Assembly (NCBI GenBank): GCA_963785425.1
Contig: CAWAVG010000001.1
Span: 434,001-498,000, forward strand
Length of the DNA: 64,000 nucleotides
Direction: 5' to 3'
Source of the DNA: RYN-133 sp963785425
GTDB taxonomy: Bacteria > Actinomycetota > Actinomycetes > Mycobacteriales > Jatrophihabitantaceae
The position numbers and the translations under genes are program-made. Positions 17,616-26,856 of this stretch are shown here, in pieces; within the stretch, counting starts at the first letter, position 1; each line of letters opens with the position of its first letter. The notes beneath the pieces were generated by a model. It was not told where the DNA came from and made no database searches. It saw only the letters and a program-made list of their open reading frames with translations.

Positions 17616-18844
17616 AGTTCGCGGACGACGGCGTCGGCCATCAGGCGGCCGCGCTGGGTGAGGACCACGCGGCCGTCCTCGGCCTCGACCCGGTCGATCA
17701 ATCCCCACCCGGCCAGCTGGGGCACTGCCGCCCGGCCCGCTTCCGTGAGCTCGGCGCTCTCGAGCCCGTGCCGCATGCGCACGCCGAGCATCACCCGCTC
17801 GGTGTGGCGCGCGCCGACGTCGAGCGTTTCGCGCCCCGCGGCGGGGCTCTGGCCGGCCTCGAGCATCGCGGCGTAACGCGCCGGATGCTTCACGTTCCAC
17901 CAGCGCACCCCGCTGACGTGGCTGTGCGCTCCGGGCCCGAAACCCCACCAGTTCGAGTCGGACCAGTACAACTCGTTGTGGCGGCAGCGCGCAGCATCCG
18001 AGCGCGCCCAGTTCGAAACCTCGTACCAGTCGAAGCCGGCCGCGCGCAGCGTCTCGTCGGCCATCACGTAGCGGTCGGCCAGCACGTCGTCGTCCGGCGC
18101 GGGGACGATGCCGGCGTCGACCTGCCGGGCGAGCGCGGTGCCCCGCTCCACGACGAGGGCGTAGGCGCTGATGTGGTCCGGTCCGGCGCCGATCGCGGCA
18201 TCGAGGGACGCCTGCCAGTCGGCGTCGGTCTCGTAGGGCGCGCCGTAGATCAGGTCGAGGTTGACGTGCTCGAACCCGGCCGCGTGCGCCTCGGCCACCG
18301 CCTCCTCCGGACGCCCCGGCCGGTGCCGCCGATCGAGCACCTCCAGCACCTGCGGCACAGCCGACTGCATACCGAGCGAGATCCGGTTGAACCCCGCCTC
18401 GCGCAGCTTCGTCAGGTACCCCGGTGTGACCGTCTCCGGATTGGCTTCCGTCGTGATCTCGACATCGGCAGCCAGGCCGAACCGCTCGGCAAGCTCGTCG
18501 ATCACGAGCTTGAGGTGTTCGGCCGGCAGCAGGGTGGGCGTCCCGCCGCCGAAGAACAGCGTCGTCAGTGGCGGGATGCGCTCGGCCAGCGAGTCGCCGT
18601 CGCCGAGCACGTCGGCGGCCAGCCGGATCTCGTGCAACAGCGTGTCCGCGTACGTGCCGCGGCTGACGCCGTTGCCCAGTTCGGCGGCGGTGTAGGTGTT
18701 GAAGTCGCAGTAGCCGCAGCGCGTCTCGCAGAACGGCACGTGCACGTACGCACCGAACGGCACGCCCCAGGCCGCGTCCAGGGTGGCACGCCGAAGACGC
18801 CCGTCGCGGGGCGCCGGGTCACCGAGGGGAAGCGCCGAGGGCAC
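17588..18844 (-). CDS. hemW: Radical SAM protein HemW (heme chaperone, coproporphyrinogen-oxidase-like)
   Basis: A 418-residue radical SAM protein. The cluster motif is FCETRCGYC (CxxxCxxC), followed by FNTYTAAELG, then FFGGGTPTLLPAEHL and NPETVTPGYL, all typical of HemW. HemW binds heme for delivery; true HemN activity is not expected from this short form. The start is the GTG at 18844. The last residues (LLSDVPPVE) and the stop are encoded by repeat array B, so the natural C-terminus has been set by the repeat. It follows the usual actinobacterial context near lepA. Confidence 0.92.
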   Translation of the reverse strand: MPSALPLGDPAPRDGRLRRATLDAAWGVPFGAYVHVPFCETRCGYCDFNTYTAAELGNGVSRGTYADTLLHEIRLAADVLGDGDSLAERIPPLTTLFFGGGTPTLLPAEHLKLVIDELAERFGLAADVEITTEANPETVTPGYLTKLREAGFNRISLGMQSAVPQVLEVLDRRHRPGRPEEAVAEAHAAGFEHVNLDLIYGAPYETDADWQASLDAAIGAGPDHISAYALVVERGTALARQVDAGIVPAPDDDVLADRYVMADETLRAAGFDWYEVSNWARSDAARCRHNELYWSDSNWWGFGPGAHSHVSGVRWWNVKHPARYAAMLEAGQSPAAGRETLDVGARHTERVMLGVRMRHGLESAELTEAGRAAVPQLAGWGLIDRVEAEDGRVVLTQRGRLMADAVVRELLSDVPPVE

Positions 18845-18854
18845 CCGTCCAGTG

Positions 18855-19001
18855 TTACTGACGCGACCCGGAATGCGTGGGACGCGGTGTCGGAGGGGCC
18901 GAATCGTGGGAGTTCACGGCCTTGACCGTGTACCCGATCACGAGCGCGAGAACCAGCGCGACCAGGGCCAGCAGAGGACGGCGGACGCGGGCGCGGGACA
19001 C
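18855..19001 (-). CDS. Small single-pass membrane protein (48 aa)
   Basis: Reading from the GTG at 19001 gives a basic N-terminus (SRARVRRP), one hydrophobic helix (LLALVALVLALVIGYTV) and a Pro/Ser-rich tail ending SGSRQ at 18855. It lies just upstream of hemW on the same strand, 10 bases from the hemW start, so it could be co-transcribed. A TTG three codons upstream is an alternative start. No family is recognised; coding status rests on the clear membrane helix and position. Confidence 0.45.
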   Translation of the reverse strand: MSRARVRRPLLALVALVLALVIGYTVKAVNSHDSAPPTPRPTHSGSRQ

Positions 19002-19040
19002 GTCGAACAACTCTAAGCACTCACGTGGTCTTATCGAGAC

Positions 19041-19793
19041 ATGAGCGACTCGCTGGCGGCAACGACGATCGAGATCAACGGAGCCGGAGGCGCCACGATC
19101 CCCGCCTATCTCGCCCGGCCCGAGGGCGACGGGCCGCGCGGTGGAGTCGTCGTGATCCATCACATGCCCGGCTACGACCGCGGTACGAAAGAGATCGTGC
19201 GCCGCTTCGCCGAACTCGGCTACGACGCGATCTGCCCGAACCTGCACCACCGCGACGCACCCGGCGCCGCACCCGACGACGCCGCGGCCGCGAGCCGCGC
19301 CAAGGGCGGGGTGCCCGACGAGCAGCTGCTCGGCGACGTCGACGGCGCCGCGGCGCACCTGCGCAGCCTCGACACGTCCAACGGGAAGGTGGGCGTGATC
19401 GGCTACTGCAGCGGTGGCCGGCAGTCGGTGCTCGCGGCCTGCAATCTCGAGCTGGACGCCGCGGTCGACTGCTACGGCGCGTACGTGACCGGGACGCCGC
19501 CTGAGGGCTTCCCGCTGCAGGTCACCAACCTCGTCGACCAGCTGCCGAACCTGCGGTGCCCGCTGCTCGGACTGTTCGGCAACGACGACCAGCACCCGTC
19601 CCCCGAACACGTCGACGAACTCGAGGTGCTGCTGAAGGAGAACGGCAAGACCTTCGAGCTGCACCGTTACGACGACGCGGGGCACGCGTTCTTCAGCACC
19701 GACAGGCCGTCGTACCGCGTGGGCGCCGCCAATGACGGCTGGGAGCGCATCGAGACGTTCTTCGCCGCGCACCTGGGCGACGGGGCGGCCTGA
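19041..19793 (+). CDS. Dienelactone-hydrolase-family alpha/beta hydrolase
   Basis: A 250-residue cytoplasmic hydrolase. Family features: GGVVVIHHMPGYDRGTKE near residue 35, nucleophile elbow GYCSGG (Cys) near residue 121, acid Asp in FGNDDQHPS, and catalytic His in YDDAGHAFF. This Cys-Asp-His triad is typical of dienelactone hydrolases, which open cyclic lactones, although many family members act on other esters and the substrate here is unknown. It starts at ATG 19041 and is followed at once by a DUF6295-like gene (GTG two bases after its TGA), a pairing that suggests one operon. Confidence 0.87.
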   Translation: MSDSLAATTIEINGAGGATIPAYLARPEGDGPRGGVVVIHHMPGYDRGTKEIVRRFAELGYDAICPNLHHRDAPGAAPDDAAAASRAKGGVPDEQLLGDVDGAAAHLRSLDTSNGKVGVIGYCSGGRQSVLAACNLELDAAVDCYGAYVTGTPPEGFPLQVTNLVDQLPNLRCPLLGLFGNDDQHPSPEHVDELEVLLKENGKTFELHRYDDAGHAFFSTDRPSYRVGAANDGWERIETFFAAHLGDGAA

Positions 19794-19794
19794 C

Positions 19795-20061
19795 GTGTGC
19801 ACCTACATGACCGTGCAGACGCCGATGAACGGAAGCGCCAAGGGACCCAACGGCAAGTGGTTCGCCGTCACCGACGCGACCGTGTACTTCGACCATCCGG
19901 TGCACGCGCTCGCCGATCACACCCTCAACATCGATCTGGCCGATCCCTCGCGGGGCCCGTCGGCGCGGGTCGCGGTCGAGCTCACAGCGGAGTCGGCGCG
20001 GCAGCTGGTCGACGCGATCACCGCCGCACTTGCGTCGGCTCCGGCCGAGCTCACCAGCTAG
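19795..20061 (+). CDS. DUF6295-like small protein (88 aa)
   Basis: An 88-residue protein starting from GTG 19795, MCTYMTVQTPMNGSAKGPNG, with the conserved core ATVYFDHPVHALADHTLNID and ending in a helix SARQLVDAITAALASAP. I recognise it as DUF6295-like from its opening Cys-Thr-Tyr and the FDHPVHAPAEHTLNID-like core. Function is unknown. It begins one base after the hydrolase stop, so the pair is probably an operon. A longer upstream frame overlaps the hydrolase and is not needed. Its TAG stop overlaps a possible -10 (TAGCAT) of the next gene. Confidence 0.75.
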   Translation: MCTYMTVQTPMNGSAKGPNGKWFAVTDATVYFDHPVHALADHTLNIDLADPSRGPSARVAVELTAESARQLVDAITAALASAPAELTS

Positions 20062-20064
20062 CAT
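20059..20064 (+). promoter_or_regulatory. Possible -10 element for the glycosyltransferase at 20104
   Basis: TAGCAT matches the actinobacterial -10 pattern TAnnnT and lies 39 bases upstream of the TTG start at 20104, leaving room for the GGAGGA ribosome site at 20092-20097. No clear -35 is visible. Confidence 0.35.
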
Positions 20065-20103
20065 CGCGGTGCCTTGAACAAACTTGGTGACGGAGGAAAA
20101 CAG

Positions 20104-22867
20104 TTGCAAGCCCTCGGCAAGAACGGCAAGAACGGCGGGGCGGGGAACTTCCTCCGCAGTCGGGTGCGGCCCGCGGTGCGGCGCGCCGCGTCGAAGGTCG
20201 CGCCGCTCGATCGCGCTGCTGAGCGCTACAGCGACCGCAACCGTCAGGTCGCACGGCTGACCGAGTTCTTCCGCGCGGTGCAGCGCGCGTACGCAGCCAA
20301 GGACGCTGCCGCCGCCTCCGGCGACCTTCCTGACTACGGCGAAATCGACCGGCTGCAGCGCGCCGTGATGGCCTCGCAGCGCACCTACCACGACTTCTTC
20401 GACATGCTCGCCCTCGACGGCGAGGTCGACCGGGCGATGATCGCGATGACCCGCCGCCTCATCGCCGCCGGCGACCGCGGACGCGCGCGCGTCATCGCGC
20501 AGGCGCTGCAGCGCTACGAAGACCTGCGTCCGGTGGCCGACATCTGCATCGCGATGTGCGCGATCGGCGAGCCGATGCCCGACACCGCCTGGACGCTGTT
20601 CAGCCGCAACGACCTCGCGCTGGTCACGCGGTTCCTTCCCGGGGAGTACTTCCGGTTCGCCTTCGGGCACGACCCGGCTGCGGCGAGCGAGGGCCTGAGG
20701 CGCGCGCTGCAGGGCGACGTGCCGATCGATGCGAACGCCGAGGTCTGGTACGACATCGCCTTCAACGCCTTCGCCGCCGGTTGTGAGGACGTGTCGGCGC
20801 AGGCGCTTGAACGGGCCGAGGACCTCGCCGCGTCGCGTCCGCAGAACCGCGAGACCACGCAACTGCGCGAACGCATCGCCTGGCTGACGGGCTGGCACGG
20901 GCGTGCCGCACGGGCGGAGCAGTCAGGTGAAGCGCCGGCGGGCGAGGTCTCGTTCGCCCTCGTCGATTTCGAGCACCCGAACCTGACGGCGGTCTCCGAC
21001 GACCTGGGCGACCACCTGCTGACCCTGTCTGCGTTCGGGCACCTGCTGCGGCACGAGCGGGTGACCTTCGCCGGGGACGAGGCCCTGGTGGGTGTGGCCG
21101 GCGAACTCGTCGCCGACATCGCGCCCGATCGCCGCGTGGCACGGTCCGATGCGAGCACCGTGCACCTGACGAAGATCGACCGCGACGCCACCAAGTACGC
21201 CGACGTACCCGACGGCACGTGGACGGTCGTGTTCGACTGGTTCGTCAAGCCGCTGGCCGGCCGGCACTTCGACATCCCGCTCAACGCCCACCTGCGGCCG
21301 ATCTTCGTGTCCTTCCACACGACGGTCGCAGCGCTGAAGACGCCCGGCGCCATCGACTACCTGCGCCGGTACGCCCCGATCGGATGCCTCGACTGGGACA
21401 CGGTCTTCCTGCTGCACGCCGCCGGGATCCCCGCCTTCTTCACCGGTGGGCTCACCGCAACCGCCGACCTGGTCGCGCGCACCGGAAGCGGTGGTGGTGC
21501 CACCGTGTTCGTCGATGCGCCGAAGCCTTCGGGTGAGCGGCGCAGCCAGCGTTCCGCAGGGTGTCGCCGAGCGCAACCTCGCCGGCAACCTGCGCGCCGC
21601 ACGCGACTTCGTGCACGACCTGGCCGGCCACAGCAAGGTCGTCGCGGGCGACCTGCGCACCTACCTGGCCGTGCGGGGTGTCGGCGGCTCTGCTGAGCTG
21701 CGCTCGCCGGAGCCGGGCGTCGCCTGGGTGCAGGACCATCTCGACATCTCGCCCGCAGACCTGTCGGCGCTGCAGCGCGGGATCTCCGACAAGCTCGAGG
21801 CGGTCTTCACCGCGATTCTCGACGGCCGCAGCGACGACGAGGTGTACGAGGTGTGGCGCGACGCGTGCGCCGCCGACGTCGCCGTCGCGGAGCAGATGCT
21901 CGCCGACGTCGGTGAGCCGCCGAAGCTGTCCTTCGACCTCGGCACGGTGTGCTCGGCGATCCTCGACCGAGCGGTGACGATCGAACGCAGCGACCCGTCG
22001 CCCCAGGGCAGCGAGATCAACGTCGAGTTCTCCCTCGACGGCAACTACAAGCACCAGCTCGACATCGTCCTCGATTCGGTCGTCGCGAACACCACGCGTC
22101 CGGTGCGGGCATTCGTGCTGTGCCGCCAGCACGGGCCGGACGACTTCACGCGCATGGCCAAGCTCTTCCCGACCGTGTCGTTCGTGTGGCTGCCCACCGA
22201 CAACGTCGACTACGGACGCATCAGCGGCATGAACAAGTGGGTCACGCCGGCGACGATGGACCGCACGATCCTGCCGGTGCTGCTGCCCGAGGTCGACCGC
22301 ATGCTGCACTTCGACCTGGACGCGCTGTGCCTGACCGATCTCGGTGAGCTCTACGACGTCGACATGCAGGGCGCAGGCATCGCGTCCACGCCCGAACCGC
22401 AGCCGCACTACGGCAGCGGGTTCGAGACGTACAAGCGCTCGGCGAACCGGCTGCGCCGCGAGGGCACGCCCGACCTGGCCCGTGAGCTGATCATCCGCAC
22501 GCACGGCAAGGACCGATTCGACTTCCCGATCTTCAACGCGGGGATCATGGTGATGGACCTCGCCAAGATGCGCGAGGACGACTTCTGCGGCCGGTACCTG
22601 GCTTACGTGCAGAAGTACGGGCTGAACGGTCAGGTCGTGCTCAACGCCTACGTCGGCAACACGCTCAAGATCACCGAGCCGGACTGGAACCGGCTGATGC
22701 GTCTCGAACTCGCCGAGTCGCCGAAGATCGCCCACTGGGCCGGGCCGATCAAGCCGTGGGGGCGCAACAACTTCGTCACCGGACGCGAACTGTGGCAGAA
22801 CGGCGAGCGCCGTTTCGCCGAGCGGGCGGCGGCGGCCGGCATAGCTGTGAGCAGCCCTGCGCGCTGA
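20104..22867 (+). pseudogene. Pyruvyltransferase-like/GT8 glycosyltransferase two-domain protein, one frameshift
   Basis: A large envelope-glycan enzyme of about 920 codons when frames are joined near 21535. The TTG at 20104 follows GGAGGA by six bases. An N-terminal helical part (about 1-260) is followed by a segment like polysaccharide pyruvyltransferases: HLRPIFVSFHTTV, then YAPIGCLDWDTVFLLHAAGI and PAFFTGGLTATAD. The C-terminal part is GT8-like: NVEFSLDGNYKHQLDIVLDS, FPTVSFVWLPTDN, the metal-binding DLDALC, and NAGIMVMDLAKM. It is a paralogue of the protein at 34615-37287. Here the Arg of the GCRD motif is Leu (GCLD), so pyruvyl transfer may be impaired. The frame change (SGERRSQR versus AASVPQGVAERN) is probably a sequence error. 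Acceptor sugars are unknown. Confidence 0.75.
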
Positions 22868-22951
22868 CACGGGTGCCCCGTGCAAACTTGGTAGTCTCGC
22901 TCGAACAACCTGAGGAATTACGGACATTCGTCCGAAAGAGGAGTGACCGTC

Positions 22952-24142
22952 GTGCGAATTCTGATTCTCGGCGGCGACGGCTTCTGCGGGTGGCCCACGG
23001 CCCTGCACCTGTCGAACATCGGCCATGAGGTGGCCATCGTCGACAACCTGTCGCGGCGCAACATCGACAACGAACTCGAAGTGAGCTCGCTGACGCCGAT
23101 CGCACCCATGAGCGTGCGACTCAAGGCGTGGAAGGAGGTCAGCGGCAAGGACATCGACTACCAGCGCTATGACGTCGCGGAGAACTACCACCGGCTGCTG
23201 ACCCACCTGCGTGAGTGGCGTCCCGACGCGGTGGTGCACTTCGCCGAGCAGCGGGCAGCGCCGTACTCGATGAAGAGCTCCGCTCACAAGCGGTACACGG
23301 TCAACAACAATCTGAACGCGACCAACAACCTGCTGGCCGCGATCGTGGAGGCCGAACTCGACGTCCACGTCGTGCACTTGGGCACGATGGGCGTCTACGG
23401 CTACGGGACGGCCGGCGCGAAGATCCCCGAGGGGTATCTGCGCGTGCACGTCGACACTGATGAGGGCCGCGTCGAACAGGAGATCCTGTACCCGCCGAAC
23501 CCGGGCAGCATCTATCACCTCACCAAGACGCAGGACCAGCTCTTCTTCGCCTACTACGCGAAGAACGACCAGCTGCGCATCACCGACCTGCACCAGGGCA
23601 TCGTGTGGGGCACGCAGACCAAGGAGACCAAGCTGGACGAGCGGCTGATCAACCGCTTCGACTACGACGGCGACTACGGCACCGTGCTCAACCGCTTCCT
23701 CATGCAGGCCGCGGTGCACTACCCGCTAACGGTGCACGGCACCGGCGGTCAGACGCGCGCGTTCATCCACATCCAGGACACCGTGCGCTGTATCGAGTTG
23801 GCCATCGCCAACCCGCCCAAGCGCGGTGAACGGGTGCAGATCCTGAACCAGATGACCGAGACCCACCGGGTGAACGACCTGGCCAAGCTGGTGTCCGTCC
23901 TCACCGGCGCCGAGATCGACTACGTGCCGAACCCGCGTAACGAGGACGCCGAGAACGAGCTGCGTGTCGAGAACCGTCAGTTCCTCGATCTCGGCCTCGA
24001 GCCGATCACGCTGGCCGAAGGCGTGCTCGCGGAGGTCACCGACATCGCGACGAAGTACGCCGACCGTTGCGACACCGCACGCATCCCGTGCCGGTCGTTG
24101 TGGCGTCACGAGCAGTCGATCGAAGAGGGGCCGCGCGTGTGA
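22952..24142 (+). CDS. UDP-sulfoquinovose synthase homologue (SQD1 family)
   Basis: A 396-residue extended SDR. SQD1 enzymes make UDP-sulfoquinovose from UDP-glucose and sulfite with NAD. The Rossmann motif is GGDGFCGW (7-14), with VDNLSRRNID, TPIAPMSVRLKAW, HFAEQRAAPYSMK, the catalytic Thr in LGTMG (T145), and YHLTK (Y188/K192). DLHQGIVWGTQT and TVHGTGGQTRAFIHIQDTVR further match SQD1 rather than GalE. The GTG at 22952 has GAGGAG eight bases upstream; the GTG at 22943 overlaps that site. The stop overlaps the start of the next epimerase by four bases, so the two are coupled. A sulfite-producing reductase (cysH) lies 0.9 kb downstream. Substrate assignment is by family; another sulfonated or unsulfonated sugar is possible. 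Confidence 0.85.
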   Translation: MRILILGGDGFCGWPTALHLSNIGHEVAIVDNLSRRNIDNELEVSSLTPIAPMSVRLKAWKEVSGKDIDYQRYDVAENYHRLLTHLREWRPDAVVHFAEQRAAPYSMKSSAHKRYTVNNNLNATNNLLAAIVEAELDVHVVHLGTMGVYGYGTAGAKIPEGYLRVHVDTDEGRVEQEILYPPNPGSIYHLTKTQDQLFFAYYAKNDQLRITDLHQGIVWGTQTKETKLDERLINRFDYDGDYGTVLNRFLMQAAVHYPLTVHGTGGQTRAFIHIQDTVRCIELAIANPPKRGERVQILNQMTETHRVNDLAKLVSVLTGAEIDYVPNPRNEDAENELRVENRQFLDLGLEPITLAEGVLAEVTDIATKYADRCDTARIPCRSLWRHEQSIEEGPRV

Positions 24143-25068
24143 CGAGCCGGACCCTCGTCACCGGAGGCGCCGGCTTCGTCGGTGCCAATCTGGTCCGATT
24201 GCTCCTGTCGCGTGAGCATGCGGTCACGGTGCTCGACGACTTCCGCACCGGCCGTGCCGAATACCTCGACGGTCTCGACGTCGAGGTGGTGCGCGGCGAG
24301 ATCGGCGACACCCCGTTGGTGACCGGACTCGCCGAAGGCAAGGACGCGATCGTCCACCTGGCCGCTGCGGGTTCGGTCGTCGACTCGGTCGCCGACCCGG
24401 TCGCGAATTTCGAGGCGAACGCGCAAGGCACGTTCAGCGTGCTCAACGCGGCGCGTGCCGCGAACATCGGCCGGTTGGTGTTCTCCTCGACCGGCGGAGC
24501 GCTGATCGGCAACGCGGTGCCGCCGGTGAACGAGCAGTCGTTGCCGAAGCCGATCTCCCCCTACGGCGCGAGCAAGTTGGCAGCAGAGGCGTACTGCCAT
24601 GCGTTCGCGAAGTCGTACGGGATCCGCACGGTGGCGCTGCGGTTCGCGAACGTCTACGGCCCGTACAGCGGGCACAAGAAGGGCGCCATCACGGTGTTCC
24701 TGCGTGCGCTGCACGAAGGGCGTCCGATCCAGATCTTCGGCGACGGCAAGGCTTCACGCGACTTCATGTACGTCGACGACATCTGCCATGGTCTCGAGCT
24801 CGGCCTGACGTCCGATCTCGAGCCGGGCACGGTCGCCCACTTGGCCACCGGTGTCGAGACGTCGGTGAGCGAACTGGCCGACGCCTGCCGTCAGGCGGTC
24901 GGTCTGCCCGATCATCCGATCGAGTACCTGCCGCCGCGTCCGGGTGAGGTGGAGCGCAACTTCGCCACCTACGACTACGCCCAGCAGGTCATGGGTTTCG
25001 CGCCGTCCGTCGCGCTGACCGAAGGCCTCGCCCGCACCTACGACTGGTACCAGCAGCACGTCTTCTGA
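24139..25068 (+). CDS. NAD-dependent sugar-nucleotide epimerase (GalE-like)
   Basis: A 309-residue extended SDR with TGGAGFVGANLVRLLL at the N-terminus, LDDFRTGRAEYLDG for nucleotide binding, FSSTGGALIGN for the Ser/Thr site and YGASKLAAE (YxxxK). ALRFANVYGPYSG and SRDFMYVDDI are typical of UDP-glucose/galactose 4-epimerases. The GTG at 24139 shares GTGA with the SQD1 stop. In this locus it could supply UDP-galactose for Glf, or epimerise a sulfoquinovose nucleotide; sequence cannot decide. It converges with cysH, six bases away. Confidence 0.85.
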   Translation: MTSRTLVTGGAGFVGANLVRLLLSREHAVTVLDDFRTGRAEYLDGLDVEVVRGEIGDTPLVTGLAEGKDAIVHLAAAGSVVDSVADPVANFEANAQGTFSVLNAARAANIGRLVFSSTGGALIGNAVPPVNEQSLPKPISPYGASKLAAEAYCHAFAKSYGIRTVALRFANVYGPYSGHKKGAITVFLRALHEGRPIQIFGDGKASRDFMYVDDICHGLELGLTSDLEPGTVAHLATGVETSVSELADACRQAVGLPDHPIEYLPPRPGEVERNFATYDYAQQVMGFAPSVALTEGLARTYDWYQQHVF

Positions 25069-25074
25069 CGCACC

Positions 25075-25779
25075 TCAATCGAGGTGAATGCCGCACTCGT
25101 TCTTGGTGCCGGTCCACCGACCGCTGCGCGCGTCCTCGCCCTGCAGCACACGTCGCGTGCAGGGGGCGCAGCCGATCGACGGGAAGCCGTCGTACACCAG
25201 CGGATTCACCTCCACGTCGTTGGCCATGACGTACTCGTCGACCTGCTCCTGGGTCCACGCCGCAAGCGGGTTGACCTTGACCATCGCACGCTTGCGGTCC
25301 CACTCGATCACGCGTGCCGAGCGGCGACTAGGAGTCTCTTCGCGGCGGATGCCCGACGCCCATGCGTCGTAGCCGTCCAGCGTGCGGCGCAACGGCTCGA
25401 CCTTACGCAGTGAGCAGCACGCGTCGGGGTCGCGATCGTGCAGCTTCGGGCCGAACATGGCGTCCTGCTGGGCGACGGTCTGGCGTGGCTCGACCGAGTG
25501 CAGCGTGATCGGGTAGCGCTGCGCGATGCGGTCGCGCGTGGCCAGCGTCTCGGCGAAGTGGTAGCCGGTGTCGAGGAACACCACGTTGACTCCGGGGTAT
25601 ACCGCGCTCGCCATGTCGATGAGCAGGGCGTCGGCCATCGACGCGGCCACGCACCAGCGGTCACCGAAGGTGTCGGCGACCCAGCTGAGGATGACCTTGG
25701 GCGACTCGCCCTCGAGCCGCTCGCCCGCTTCAGTGGCGAGCGCTTCGACGCGCGCAGCCTCGTGGGGGGAAACGGCCAT
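25075..25779 (-). CDS. cysH: Adenylylsulfate (APS) reductase, thioredoxin-dependent, CysH family
   Basis: A 234-residue cytoplasmic enzyme that reduces activated sulfate to sulfite. An adenine-nucleotide alpha-hydrolase fold has SMADALLIDMA and FLDTGYHFAETL. Cluster ligands CC (in DACCSLRKVEPL) and CxxC (IGCAPCTR) mark the 4Fe-4S type, which uses APS rather than PAPS, and the catalytic Cys is in the C-terminal ECGIHLD. ATG 25779 is chosen; a TTG seven codons upstream would extend it. In mycobacteria a cysH also lies near hemW/lepA, next to sulfite reductase; here no sulfite reductase gene is adjacent and the neighbour is an SQD1 homologue that would consume sulfite. General cysteine synthesis remains the default role. 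Confidence 0.9.
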   Translation of the reverse strand: MAVSPHEAARVEALATEAGERLEGESPKVILSWVADTFGDRWCVAASMADALLIDMASAVYPGVNVVFLDTGYHFAETLATRDRIAQRYPITLHSVEPRQTVAQQDAMFGPKLHDRDPDACCSLRKVEPLRRTLDGYDAWASGIRREETPSRRSARVIEWDRKRAMVKVNPLAAWTQEQVDEYVMANDVEVNPLVYDGFPSIGCAPCTRRVLQGEDARSGRWTGTKNECGIHLD

Positions 25780-25819
25780 CTCCCCAGGATACGGGCGCAA
25801 AGCTGAGCAGGCCGGTAGC

Positions 25820-25825
25820 TAGGGT
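25820..25825 (+). promoter_or_regulatory. -10 element of a probable leaderless promoter (oxidoreductase gene)
   Basis: TAGGGT lies six bases before the ATG at 25832. That spacing puts the transcription start at or next to the A of the ATG, and no ribosome-binding site is present, as in leaderless actinobacterial mRNAs. Confidence 0.5.
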
Positions 25826-25831
25826 CGGACC

Positions 25832-26800
25832 ATGCGCGCCGTCTACGCCGAAAGCATCAATCCTGAGGATCCGCTGACCGGGCTCGTCGTCGGCGAACGT
25901 CCCGAACCCGAGGTCGGGGACGGGTGGACCCGGGTCGCCGTCAGAGCGGCCAGCCTCAATCACCACGACCTATGGACGTTGCGCGGAGTGGGCATCAAGC
26001 AGGAGCAGCTGCCCATGATCCTGGGCTGCGACGCGGCCGGCATCGACGAGTCGACCGGTGACGAGGTCGTGGTGCACTCGGTCATCAACGTCGACGGATG
26101 GCGCGGTGACGACACGCTCGATCCCGGCCGCACCCTGCTGTCGGAGAAGCATCAGGGGTCGTTCGCCGAGTACGTCGTCGTCCCCCGTCGCAATGTCGTC
26201 CCGAAGCCCGCCGAGTTGTCGTGGAGCGAGGCCGCGTGCCTGTCGACGGCGTGGCTGACCGCGTACCGCATGTTGTTCACGCAGGCCCGCGTGAAACCCG
26301 GCCAGTCGGTGCTGGTGCAGGGCGCGTCGGGCGGCGTGGCGACAGCCTGCATCTCGATGGCACGCGCCGCCGGCCTGCGGGTGTATGCGACGGCCCGCAC
26401 CGAGGACAAGCAGGCAAGAGCGCGCGAACTCGGCGCGCACGAGGCGTTCGAGTCGGGTGCCCGGCTGCCGGAGCGCGTCGACGCCGTCATGGAGACCGTC
26501 GGCGACGCGACGTGGTCGCACTCACTGAAGTCGCTCAAGCCCGGCGGAGCGGTCGTGGTGTCGGGCGCGACCTCCGGCGCGGCCCCGTCGGCCGAACTCA
26601 ACCGGGTGTTCTTCCTGCAGTTGCGCGTGCTCGGCTCGACCATGGGCACCAAGGCCGAACTCGGCGACCTGATCTCGTTCCTGCGGGTCACCGGGCTACG
26701 TCCGCTCATCGATCGCGAGCTGCCGCTCGAGAAGGCCGCGGACGGGCTGTCGGCGATGGCCTCGGGCGATCTCGTCGGCAAGATCGTCCTCACGGTCTGA
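25832..26800 (+). CDS. Zinc-independent medium-chain dehydrogenase/quinone-oxidoreductase-like
   Basis: A 322-residue MDR-superfamily oxidoreductase, probably NADPH-dependent. It has the GroES-like N-terminal half (SLNHHDLWTLRGVG, LGCDAAGID) and a Rossmann half with VLVQGASGGVATACISMARA. No structural Cys cluster for zinc is visible, so it resembles quinone oxidoreductase or acrylyl-CoA-reductase-like members. The ATG at 25832 is preceded by a TAGGGT -10 and no RBS. It diverges from cysH and converges with a glycosyltransferase. Any link to the glycan locus is only positional. Confidence 0.85.
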   Translation: MRAVYAESINPEDPLTGLVVGERPEPEVGDGWTRVAVRAASLNHHDLWTLRGVGIKQEQLPMILGCDAAGIDESTGDEVVVHSVINVDGWRGDDTLDPGRTLLSEKHQGSFAEYVVVPRRNVVPKPAELSWSEAACLSTAWLTAYRMLFTQARVKPGQSVLVQGASGGVATACISMARAAGLRVYATARTEDKQARARELGAHEAFESGARLPERVDAVMETVGDATWSHSLKSLKPGGAVVVSGATSGAAPSAELNRVFFLQLRVLGSTMGTKAELGDLISFLRVTGLRPLIDRELPLEKAADGLSAMASGDLVGKIVLTV

Positions 26801-26856
26801 CCTCCTCCCGCGCCCACGCCCTCGTGCCTCCCCCCCGTTGAGTGGCCAGGCGGGAG

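Noticed and set aside
21452..23719. 755-codon open frame on the minus strand
   Set aside because: Antisense to the GT8 fusion and the SQD1 homologue, both of which have diagnostic motifs.
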